A stretch of 6,045 bases of DNA from CAYLZO01 sp964387775 (GCA_964387775.1 CAYLZO010000281.1:1-6045); one strand, 5' to 3'. Counted from the stretch's first letter, positions 1 through 5,049 are shown. Notes: generated from the sequence alone by a model not told the origin. Numbers and translations: made by a program.

Positions 1-1
1 C

Positions 2-379
2 CTGGGGCTGGGCCTGGTCGGCGCGCTGCTGGCCGGCTGGCCGGAGCTCCTCTACCGGCTGGGGGGCGGCGTGCTGGGCGCGGGCCTCATCGCCCTCATC
101 ATCGGGTTGGTGCCGGGCGGGATGGGCTGGGGCGACGCCCGCCTGGCGGGGTTCATCGGCCTGGTGACCGGCCTGCCGGGGCTCTTTTTCGCCCTATTTT
201 GCGGATTCGTGACGGGCGGGCTGGTGGGCGGCGTCCTGCTGGCGACGGGGCGCGCCCGCCGTGGCGACGCGCTGCCCCTGGGCCCCTTCCTGGCCCTCGG
301 GGGCGGGGCAACCCTGCTCTTTGAGGCCGAGATGGTGGGGGCGTTTCAGGCGTTGTCGGCGGCGATCTTTGGTGGGTGA
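2..379 (+). CDS. pilD: Prepilin peptidase (type IV leader peptidase, A24 family), C-terminal part
   Basis: This is the end of an integral inner-membrane aspartic protease that cleaves the short leader of type IV prepilins and usually also N-methylates the new N-terminus. The frame is open from base 2 and gives 125 residues up to the TGA, so the start and the first part lie outside the window. What is seen: hydrophobic membrane segments, then GMGWGD at about residues 40-45, matching the family GxGxGD motif with its second catalytic aspartate (D45 here), more Gly/Leu-rich membrane helices, and LPLGPFLALGG near residues 88-98, matching the conserved (I/L)PFGPFLA element close to the family's C-terminus. 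The next gene, pilT, is on the same strand 96 nt downstream and a pilin follows, so the context fits a type IV pilus cluster. A type II secretion peptidase (gspO) would look the same at this level. Confidence 0.9.
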   Translation: MGLGLVGALLAGWPELLYRLGGGVLGAGLIALIIGLVPGGMGWGDARLAGFIGLVTGLPGLFFALFCGFVTGGLVGGVLLATGRARRGDALPLGPFLALGGGATLLFEAEMVGAFQALSAAIFGG

Positions 380-387
380 GGGGGGAT

Positions 388-460
388 GCGTATTGCGTAT
401 TCCGTGGTGCGTAATGCGTGACGCGTGAGGGGCCATCAGCGACTACGGAATACGAAATAC
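388..460. repeat. 7-bp tandem repeat element with inverted copy, upstream of pilT
   Basis: Six consecutive 7-bp units with the pattern GCGTNNN run from 388 to 429 (GCGTATT, GCGTATT, CCGTGGT, GCGTAAT, GCGTGAC, GCGTGAG). A shorter copy in the opposite orientation follows at 442-460. The arms 390-408 and 442-460 pair over 19 positions with one mismatch and one G-T pair, so the leader of pilT can fold into a long hairpin ending 15 nt before the start codon. The same unit type recurs at 4991-5040. No coding potential is visible here. Confidence 0.75.
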
Positions 461-475
461 TATAGACAGAAGCCC

Positions 476-1549
476 ATGATCGGGATCGAAGAAATCCTGC
501 AAGACATGATAACGCGGGACGCCTCGGACCTGCACCTGAAGGCCGGGCAGGCGCCGGTGCTGCGCGTCCACGGCCGGCTGCTGCCCCTGCCCGATTGGCC
601 CGCGCCCGACGAAGCGGACCTGGCGGACGTGCTCCACACCCTGGCCGACGAGGCGCAACGCGAAGCTTTCGACTACGAGCTGGAGCTCGATTTCGCCTAC
701 GAGCTGCCCGGAGTGGCCCGCTTTCGGGTGAACGTCGCCCGCCAGCGGGGCGGCCTCTACCTCACCTTGCGGGCCATCGGCCGCGACGTGCCCACCCTGG
801 CCGGGTTGGGCCTGCCGGCTGCGTGTGCGTGGCTGGCCACCCTGCCGCGCGGGCTGGTGCTCGTCACGGGGCCGACCAGCAGCGGCAAATCGACGACCTT
901 GGCGGCCATGATCGAGCACGTGAACCGGACCCACGCCCGGCGCATCGTCACCATCGAGGACCCCATCGAGTACCTGTTCGAGGACCGGCGGAGCGTGGTC
1001 ACCCAGCGGCAGGTAGGAGCCGACACCCACTCCTTTGCGGCGGCGCTCAAGCACGCCCTGCGCCAGGACCCCGACGTGATCATGGTCGGCGAGATGCGCG
1101 ACCTGGAGACCATCGCCGCCACGCTGACGGCGGCCGAGACCGGCCACCTGGTGCTTGCCACGCTGCACACGCCCAGCGCCCCCGAGGCCGTGGACCGCGT
1201 CGTCGACGTCTTTCCCTCGGACCAGCAGGCCCAGGTGCGCACCCAACTGGCCATGGGCCTGGCCGGGGTCATTGCCCAGCGGCTGATCCCCCGCGCCGAC
1301 GGGGCCGGCCGGGTGGCGGCCTGCGAGGTGATGGTCGGCACCGACGCCGTGCGCAACCTCATCCGCGAGGCCAAGACGCCGCAGATGGTCAACGTGATGC
1401 AGACCGGCCGCGAGCACGGCATGCAGACCCTGGACCAGGCCCTGGTGGACCTCTATCGCCAGGGGGAGATCACGTTGGACGAGGCGCTGGCCCACGCCAG
1501 CGGCGAGGAGAATCTCAAGCGGCTGCTGGGCCGCCACACCAGGCATTGA
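476..1549 (+). CDS. pilT: Type IV pilus retraction ATPase PilT
   Basis: Hexameric cytoplasmic ATPase that powers pilus depolymerisation (twitching motility, DNA uptake) at the inner-membrane base of the pilus. The product is 357 aa, the usual PilT length. Motifs: N-terminal ASDLHLKAG (about 16-24) as in the PilT PAS-like domain; Walker A GPTSSGKS (132-139, lysine 138); Asp box around TIEDPIEYL (catalytic glutamate near 161); Walker B DPDVIMVGEMRD (198-209); His box GHLVLATLHT (223-232); AQRLIP; and AVRNLIREAKTPQM, the PilT signature often written AIRNLIREGK. The C-terminus has the usual MQTLDQAL...G.IT.DEAL pattern. I chose the ATG at 476 because the protein then begins like other PilTs (M-x-x-x-E-x-L); the frame is open upstream to a GTG at 425, but those codons lie in repeat DNA. 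No strong Shine-Dalgarno sequence is visible before 476. It follows a prepilin peptidase and precedes a pilin. A PilT paralogue such as PilU is possible but less likely. Confidence 0.95.
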   Translation: MIGIEEILQDMITRDASDLHLKAGQAPVLRVHGRLLPLPDWPAPDEADLADVLHTLADEAQREAFDYELELDFAYELPGVARFRVNVARQRGGLYLTLRAIGRDVPTLAGLGLPAACAWLATLPRGLVLVTGPTSSGKSTTLAAMIEHVNRTHARRIVTIEDPIEYLFEDRRSVVTQRQVGADTHSFAAALKHALRQDPDVIMVGEMRDLETIAATLTAAETGHLVLATLHTPSAPEAVDRVVDVFPSDQQAQVRTQLAMGLAGVIAQRLIPRADGAGRVAACEVMVGTDAVRNLIREAKTPQMVNVMQTGREHGMQTLDQALVDLYRQGEITLDEALAHASGEENLKRLLGRHTRH

Positions 1550-1576
1550 GCGCGGAGGTGCTGGAGAGGTGAGACA

Positions 1577-1617
1577 TGGTACCAAGGAGTACTCCCTTCG
1601 CCCGCGAGCAGTACTCC
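1577..1617. promoter_or_regulatory. Cluster of GTAC-centred palindromes upstream of the pilin promoter
   Basis: Three dyads lie in a row: TGGTACCA (1577-1584), GGAGTACTCC (1586-1595, perfect) and GCAGTACTCC (1608-1617, one base different from the second). Their centres are 10 and 22 bp apart, close to one and two helical turns, so they face the same side of the DNA. The last ends 10 bp before the -35 hexamer. This is the position expected for an activator site; the protein is unknown and the function is inferred. Confidence 0.4.
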
Positions 1618-1627
1618 GACCGTGCTA

Positions 1628-1656
1628 TTGACGGGTTGTCAGGATACCGATACAAT
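1628..1656 (+). promoter_or_regulatory. Sigma70-type promoter for the pilin gene
   Basis: TTGACG (-35, 1628-1633) and TACAAT (-10, 1651-1656) are separated by exactly 17 bp; each differs from consensus by one base. Transcription would begin near 1663 and leave an untranslated leader of about 150 nt before the pilin ATG at 1816. It is the best housekeeping promoter match noticed in the window and implies that the pilin can be transcribed separately from pilT. Confidence 0.7.
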
Positions 1657-1740
1657 ATCGTTGGTGGGTCCGGCCTTTTGTGCTAGTAAGCTTCGCGTTG
1701 GATTGGATTTGAGAAAGGAGGGCAACGGGGCCAAGAGACA

Positions 1741-1777
1741 GTCGAGTTACAAATGTCCATTTGTGGTTATTTTCGAC
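1741..1777 (+). promoter_or_regulatory. Dyad / stem-loop in the pilin 5' leader
   Basis: ACAAATG-TC-CATTTGT (1749-1764) is a perfect 7-bp inverted repeat with a 2-base centre, nested inside a second pair GTCGA (1741-1745) / TCGAC (1773-1777). It lies inside the inferred long leader of the pilin mRNA, about 40-75 nt before the start codon. It could be an RNA stem-loop or a DNA operator; I cannot match it to a known riboswitch class. Confidence 0.35.
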
Positions 1778-1815
1778 GGAGACACTAAAATTCAAAGACA
1801 AAACGAGGAGGTACA

Positions 1816-2142
1816 ATGAAGGACGAAAGAGGTTTTACGCTAATCGAGTTGTTGGTCGTCATTGCCATCCTGGCCGTACTCTTTGGTGTCACGGCGCTGG
1901 CGCTGGCCGGCGTGGGTAGCAATGCTGAGACTGAAACCATGAAGGCTGAGTTGGATGTCGTTCAGACGGCCATCGACGTTTACATGGCAGAGAACAATGC
2001 AAGCACCATCACAGCAAATGCCACTGCCAAGAAAGTAGGTCCCGCCAGTGGTGACGATTTCAGTGATTATTTGCGGCGGGAGAGCAAATATTGCTACACT
2101 TGGCTCGACGATGGTACAGCTTCGCAGGCGGCTTGTCCATAG
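1816..2142 (+). CDS. Small type IV pilin / pseudopilin with class III signal peptide
   Basis: A 108-aa prepilin-like protein. The N-terminus MKDERG is a short charged leader, followed by the processing site G6-F7 and the sequence FTLIELLVVIAILAVLFG, so mature residue 5 is the conserved glutamate (E11). Residues 7-33 form the hydrophobic N-terminal helix that anchors the subunit in the membrane and packs in the filament core. The rest is small and polar, with two cysteines (C93 and C107) near the end that could form the disulfide-closed loop found in many pilins. A strong Shine-Dalgarno (GAGGAGGT, 1805-1812) precedes the ATG. The upstream peptidase and PilT are its expected partners. Its counted G+C (about 47-50% over 1921-2040) is far below that of pilT, which fits an exchangeable or recently acquired surface gene. 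Whether it is a major pilin, minor pilin or secretion pseudopilin cannot be told from sequence. Confidence 0.9.
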   Translation: MKDERGFTLIELLVVIAILAVLFGVTALALAGVGSNAETETMKAELDVVQTAIDVYMAENNASTITANATAKKVGPASGDDFSDYLRRESKYCYTWLDDGTASQAACP

Positions 2143-2174
2143 GACACATAGAGCAAGTAGGGCAGATTTCCTAC

Positions 2175-2235
2175 CCGCCATCGCAAGAGCGCGAAGGGGT
2201 AATGAAGCCCCTTCGCGCTCTTGGCGTCTTGGCGG
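2175..2235. terminator. Long hairpin between convergent genes, probable bidirectional terminator
   Basis: A perfect 16-bp stem (2184-2199 with 2208-2223) closes an 8-nt loop (2200-2207). A further 6-bp pair, CCGCCA (2175-2180) with TGGCGG (2230-2235), extends it past an internal loop. It lies between the pilin stop (2142) and the stop of the converging regulator (2279). Neither side has a proper T-tract (only CTCTTG), so termination is inferred from position and stem strength. The right arm contains the duplicated unit TCTTGGCG (CTTGGCGTCTTGGCGG), so it may also be a dispersed palindromic repeat. Confidence 0.5.
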
Positions 2236-2278
2236 TGAAGCAATCCAGGGACGCCCAAACGAATAGCCCTCACCGATC

Positions 2279-2707
2279 CTACCCCAAGTTTGTTTCCTCC
2301 TGACCCTGACCCTGGGCAGGACCCCCGACGCGGCTGTTTTCCAGCACCTCGGCCACCACCTGGCGTATCTCGGCGATGGCCAGCGGCTTGATCAGGCAGC
2401 AGTACACGCCCAGCCGGGCTGCCCGCGCCTCGAGTTCGTCGCCGGGAAAGCCGGTGATCCAGATCACCGGCACGTCCTGGTTCAATTGCCGGACGGCTTC
2501 AGTGAGCTCAGAGCCATTCATACACGGCATCTGGATGTCCGTGACGATCAGGTCGAAGGCTCGCTGCATCGCCAGGTCCAGGGCCTCACAGCCGTCCCGC
2601 GCCGTCTCGAGACGCCACCCGCCCGCGTACTTGAGGAGGGCGCCACGCCAGACGATCAGGATCTGCTCGTCGTCGTCAACCACCAGGATCCACTTTTCTA
2701 TGCCCAC
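2279..2707 (-). CDS. Receiver-only response regulator (CheY-like)
   Basis: A 142-aa protein consisting of one receiver (REC) domain and a short Gly/Gln-rich tail, with no DNA-binding or enzymatic output domain. Key residues: acidic cluster D11-D12-D13 after the first strand (WILVVDDD), phospho-acceptor D57 in DLIVTDIQMP, the switch threonine T85 in VIWITGF, and the conserved lysine K107 in LIKPLA. It would receive phosphate from a histidine kinase, not present in the window, and act by protein-protein contact. The start is GTG at 2707, preceded by AGGAG four bases upstream; the frame fits the usual receiver N-terminus. It has its own extended -10 promoter and is separated from the upstream chelatase gene by a terminator, so it is likely monocistronic. 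The target is unknown; a link to the convergent pilus genes is only positional. Confidence 0.9.
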   Translation of the reverse strand: MGIEKWILVVDDDEQILIVWRGALLKYAGGWRLETARDGCEALDLAMQRAFDLIVTDIQMPCMNGSELTEAVRQLNQDVPVIWITGFPGDELEARAARLGVYCCLIKPLAIAEIRQVVAEVLENSRVGGPAQGQGQEETNLG

Positions 2708-2752
2708 GCTGCTCCTCTCAGCTCCGCCCCATCAACGCCAAAGATCGCCTCC

Positions 2753-2761
2753 AGTATAACA
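2753..2761 (-). promoter_or_regulatory. Extended -10 promoter for the receiver-only regulator
   Basis: On the minus strand TGTTATACT combines the TGn extension with a TATACT -10 hexamer. No convincing -35 lies 16-18 bp upstream, which is usual for extended -10 promoters. Transcription would begin near 2746, giving a leader of about 40 nt before the GTG at 2707. Confidence 0.5.
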
Positions 2762-2799
2762 CAAAACCCACCTACCAACCGCCGGAGAAGTTGGAGAAA

Positions 2800-2827
2800 C
2801 GTTGGTTTGTCCCGTGAATCGTTGGTT
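2800..2827. repeat. Direct repeat upstream of the regulator promoter
   Basis: CGTTGGTT occurs at 2800-2807 and again at 2820-2827, exactly 20 bp apart, with related GTTGG pieces at 2790-2794 and 2830-2834. The repeats lie about 40-80 bp upstream of the -10 of the regulator on the minus strand and could be tandem operator half-sites. No binding protein can be named. Confidence 0.3.
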
Positions 2828-2856
2828 AAGTTGGTGCCAGCCAACCCCAAGAACTC

Positions 2857-2885
2857 AAAAGGCGCTGCTCCTGTGAGCAGCGCCT
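2857..2885 (-). terminator. Intrinsic terminator of the chelatase gene
   Basis: Read on the minus strand, AGGCGCTGCTC pairs with GAGCAGCGCCT around a 4-nt loop, an 11-bp perfect stem whose last base pair is the first A-T pair, followed directly by T residues (TTTTGAG). It lies 27 nt after the TAG of the VWA frame (2913). This is a textbook Rho-independent terminator and separates this transcript from the downstream regulator. Confidence 0.85.
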
Positions 2886-2912
2886 CTCTGTGTGTGAGGA
2901 ATGTCTCGCGCG

Positions 2913-3875
2913 CTATTGCCCGTCCAGCTCCTCCCGCACCGTCCGATAGAGCTCCTGCGCCTTCAGTTCGTCCAGGCAGTAGCACGGCCCGTCGAGGGCC
3001 TGGGCCAGTTGTTTGGCCAGGCCCCGGTCGTAGGCCGCGTGCTCCATGTTGACCACCACGGAGTGAATGCCCGCCCGGCGAATCAGATCCGCGATCTTTT
3101 GCGCCTCCTCCTGGGGTGGCGTGTCGGTCAGGGCCACGTTGCCCGCGCCGTCGGTCAGGAGGATCAGGAGGGGCATGGCCTTGGGCTGGAGGCGCATTTC
3201 GCGGCGGAAGGCGCGGTAGGCCAGCATCAAGCCCGCCGAGAGGGGCGTCGGGCCGCCCACGGGCAGGTGGCGCAGGGCTTGCTGGGCCAGCTCGACGCTG
3301 GAGGTGAAGGGCAGAACCAGCCGGGCCTCGTCCTTCTGAAAGACCACCAGGCCCACCCGATCTCGCTTCTGATAGGCGTCCACCAGCAGCGACATGATGG
3401 CCCCTTTGGTGGCCTCCATGCGCTGGGCGCCGGCCATGCTCCAACTGGCGTCCACGACAAAGAGGATGAGGTTCGCGGCCCGGCGGACGCGGACCTTTTT
3501 CTGTACGTCCTGGGGCAGGATGGAGAACTCGCCTGGCTCCGTCTCGCGCTCGATCTGCTGGAGGGCGGCCTGGCGGATGGTGGCGTCGAGGGCGATGTCG
3601 CTCAGGTCGCCCTTGGCCGGGCGGGCCTGGACGTAGCGGCCGCGCTTGCGGCTGGTGCGCGTGGTGGACCGCTTGCCGGCGCTCCGCCGGGTCAGCCGAT
3701 CCCTGGGCGATTCGACGCGGCGCGGCCGAAAGACCTCGCCCAGGGGCACGACCAGGTTCACTTGCTCGGCGCCCCCCACGCCCAGGGGATCGGCGACGTG
3801 GCCCTTGATGGGCGCCCCCGTCCCGCCCGCGTCTACGGTCTCGGGCTGAGGCGGTCCCTCGTCATCGGTCAGATC
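2913..3875 (-). CDS. chlD: ChlD-type chelatase, linker and VWA domain (reached by -1 frameshift from the ATPase frame)
   Basis: This is the C-terminal half of a magnesium/cobalt-chelatase medium subunit. Joined to the ATPase frame by a -1 shift, the full gene spans 2913-4987 and encodes 691 aa, the expected size for ChlD-type putative cobaltochelatases. From the junction (D372) the order is: acidic, proline-rich linker (DDEGPPQPE), a basic Ser/Arg/Lys stretch ending RKRGRYV, then a von Willebrand factor A domain. MIDAS metal-site residues are present: DASWS (D513, S515, S517 in fused numbering), T581 in GGPTPLS and D613 in LLTDG. In the family the VWA domain couples the ATPase ring to the large metal-inserting subunit (ChlH or CobN), which is not in this window. 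Independent translation would need the GTG at 3779, which has no Shine-Dalgarno and would lose the linker, so I favour the fused product. A strong terminator follows. Confidence 0.85.
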   Translation of the reverse strand, partial: DLTDDEGPPQPETVDAGGTGAPIKGHVADPLGVGGAEQVNLVVPLGEVFRPRRVESPRDRLTRRSAGKRSTTRTSRKRGRYVQARPAKGDLSDIALDATIRQAALQQIERETEPGEFSILPQDVQKKVRVRRAANLILFVVDASWSMAGAQRMEATKGAIMSLLVDAYQKRDRVGLVVFQKDEARLVLPFTSSVELAQQALRHLPVGGPTPLSAGLMLAYRAFRREMRLQPKAMPLLILLTDGAGNVALTDTPPQEEAQKIADLIRRAGIHSVVVNMEHAAYDRGLAKQLAQALDGPCYCLDELKAQELYRTVREELDGQ

Positions 3876-4987
3876 TTTTTTTTTCCAGCAGAGGGCTCGA
3901 CCATCGAGGCGCCGGGGGCTTTGGATTCCTCCGCCTCGCGGCGGGCCTCCTCCAGCCGCCCGGAAAGCTCGTCCAGGCGGTTCTCGGTCTCTTGGAAGGG
4001 TAGTCGCTTCAGGCGATGGGGCAGGGCCAGCTCGGCGCCGGCGAGGATGTCCAGGTCGGTGATGTCGGTCCCGTCGGGCTGGGCGCCGTTGCGGGCCAGT
4101 CGCAGCGCGGTGTGGGCGATGGCGGCCTTGAGGATGACGATGTCGGCCCGGTGGCCGTCTACCTCAAAGTTGGTCGTCAGCTCGGCGATGGTGTAGAGGT
4201 GGCGGGCCCGGTAGGTGACGCTCGGCAGAAGCCGCCGGGCGCGGGCAATGTCGTGCGACAGTTTTTCCTCGTAGGGCTCCCACTCGGCGCGAAAGCCCTC
4301 GGGGTCGCTCTCAAACTGGACCGTGCGCTCCAGGATCTCGACGCGGGGCTGGTGGGCCGTGATGCCCGTAATCTCGACGCAGAGGGCAAAGCGGTCGAGG
4401 AGCTGGGGGCGCAGCTCGCCCTCCTCGGGGTTCATGGTGCCCACCAGGATAAAGCGGGCCGGGTGGCTGAACGAGATGCCCTCCCGCTCGACCACGTTGC
4501 GGCCCATCGCCGCCGAATCGAGCAAGAGATCGACCACGTGGTCGTCCAGCAGGTTAACCTCGTCCACGTAGAGCAGGCCCCGGTTGGCGGCGGCCAGCAC
4601 GCCCGGCTCGAACTTTTTCTGGCCGGTCTTGAGGGCGTGCTCGATGTCGAGGGTGCCCACTACGCGGTCCTCGGTGGCGCTGACGGGCAAGTCCACGAAG
4701 CGGGTCTGCCGCTGGGCAATGGGCAGCGCCTCGCCCTGGGCCAGGCGCTCGCGGCAATTGTCGCACAGCTTCTCGGGCCGGTTCGGATCGCAGTTGAAGG
4801 GGCAGTCGGCGACGACCTCGATCTCGGGCAGCAGGGCGGCCAGGGCTCGGGCCGCCGTGGACTTGGCCGTGCCCCGCTCGCCGCGGATCAGCACGCCGCC
4901 GATGCGCGGGCTGATGGCGTTGAGCACCAACGCCGTCTTCATCGTTTCCTGGCCGACGATGGCCGTAAACGGGAAAATCACCTGCAT
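3869..4987 (-). CDS. chlI: ChlI/BchI-like AAA+ chelatase ATPase (zero-frame product)
   Basis: An AAA+ motor subunit for Mg2+ or Co2+ insertion into a tetrapyrrole. The zero-frame product is 372 aa and starts FPFTAIVGQE, typical of the family. Motifs: Walker A GERGTAKS (36-43), Walker B LLYVDE (138-143), sensor 1 GTMNPEEGELRPQLLDRF (183-200, candidate arginine finger R199) and a sensor-2-like GHRAD (278-282). Four cysteines, C62, C66, C75 and C78, form a CX3C-X8-CX2C pattern that may bind a metal. Residues 335-357 are charged and probably coiled or linker. The stop lies two codons after a run of nine A, so this frame either ends as a small subunit or continues by a -1 shift into the VWA domain. 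I chose the ATG at 4987 because GTGAGGA lies at Shine-Dalgarno distance and the family starts here; a GTG at 4999 is inside that site. Rubrerythrin is 62 nt upstream on the same strand. Cobalt is as likely as magnesium as the substrate. Confidence 0.9.
   Translation of the reverse strand: MQVIFPFTAIVGQETMKTALVLNAISPRIGGVLIRGERGTAKSTAARALAALLPEIEVVADCPFNCDPNRPEKLCDNCRERLAQGEALPIAQRQTRFVDLPVSATEDRVVGTLDIEHALKTGQKKFEPGVLAAANRGLLYVDEVNLLDDHVVDLLLDSAAMGRNVVEREGISFSHPARFILVGTMNPEEGELRPQLLDRFALCVEITGITAHQPRVEILERTVQFESDPEGFRAEWEPYEEKLSHDIARARRLLPSVTYRARHLYTIAELTTNFEVDGHRADIVILKAAIAHTALRLARNGAQPDGTDITDLDILAGAELALPHRLKRLPFQETENRLDELSGRLEEARREAEESKAPGASMVEPSAGKKKI
3875..3881 (-). other. Candidate programmed -1 frameshift site A AAA AAG in an A9 tract
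   Basis: On the minus strand nine A residues (3884-3876) are followed by G. In the ATPase frame the codons read GGA AAA AAA AAG ATC TGA, so the heptamer A AAA AAG sits in the exact X XXY YYZ phase, the same heptamer as in E. coli dnaX, and the zero-frame stop follows after one codon. Slipping back one base continues as GAT CTG ACC into the ChlD linker and VWA domain. Addition of one A by RNA polymerase slippage would give the same fusion. A small downstream stem GAGG (3851-3848 as transcribed) / CCTC with a 5-nt loop begins 14 nt after the heptamer; I see no strong stimulator. A homopolymer sequencing error is the alternative. Confidence 0.75.
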
Positions 4988-4990
4988 AAA

Positions 4991-5040
4991 CGTCCTCACG
5001 TATCACGCCTCACGCGCGATAGGGATGCGTGAGGCGTAGC
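4991..5040. repeat. Second 7-bp repeat element with inverted arms, upstream of the chelatase gene
   Basis: On the minus strand the units GCGTGAG, GCGTGAT, ACGTGAG run from 5015 down to 4995; on the plus strand GCGTGAG and GCGTAGC occupy 5027-5040. The arms ACGCCTCACGC (5005-5015) and GCGTGAGGCGT (5027-5037) pair perfectly over 11 bp around an 11-nt loop. The last minus-strand unit supplies the GTGAGGA that serves as ribosome binding site of the chelatase ORF. No T-tract follows, so it is not a clear terminator of the upstream rubrerythrin. The unit type is the same as at 388-460. Confidence 0.7.
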
Positions 5041-5049
5041 GGTCTGAAA

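Noticed and set aside
443..1585. Long open frame of 380 codons on the minus strand across pilT, and a 325-codon plus-strand frame at 595-1572
   Set aside because: Both are shadows of pilT: the translations are low-complexity (rich in G, R, A, H, P), show no domain, and the pilT frame carries every expected motif.
1663..1815. Riboswitch, for example cyclic-di-GMP class I, in the pilin leader
   Set aside because: I looked for the conserved core and could not align it; only simple dyads are visible.
1622..1819. 65-codon plus-strand frame ending in the pilin start
   Set aside because: No ribosome site or known similarity; it covers the -35/-10 promoter and the leader of the pilin and is better explained as non-coding.
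3777..3779. Independent GTG start for a separate 288-aa VWA protein
   Set aside because: No Shine-Dalgarno precedes it, and it would omit the acidic/proline linker that reads as ChlD in the same frame back to the A-run.
3876..3884. T9 run on the plus strand as an intrinsic terminator
   Set aside because: No plus-strand gene ends there and no stable stem directly precedes it; on the minus strand it lies inside coding sequence.
3927..3932. GGAGGA on the minus strand as a Shine-Dalgarno-like frameshift stimulator
   Set aside because: It is about 45 nt from the heptamer, far outside the roughly 10-14 nt spacing used in dnaX-type -1 shifting.
2901..5032. Long plus-strand open frames (2901-4196 and 4016-5032) opposite the chelatase
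   Set aside because: High-GC antisense shadows without recognisable domains; the minus-strand frames contain intact Walker, sensor and MIDAS motifs.
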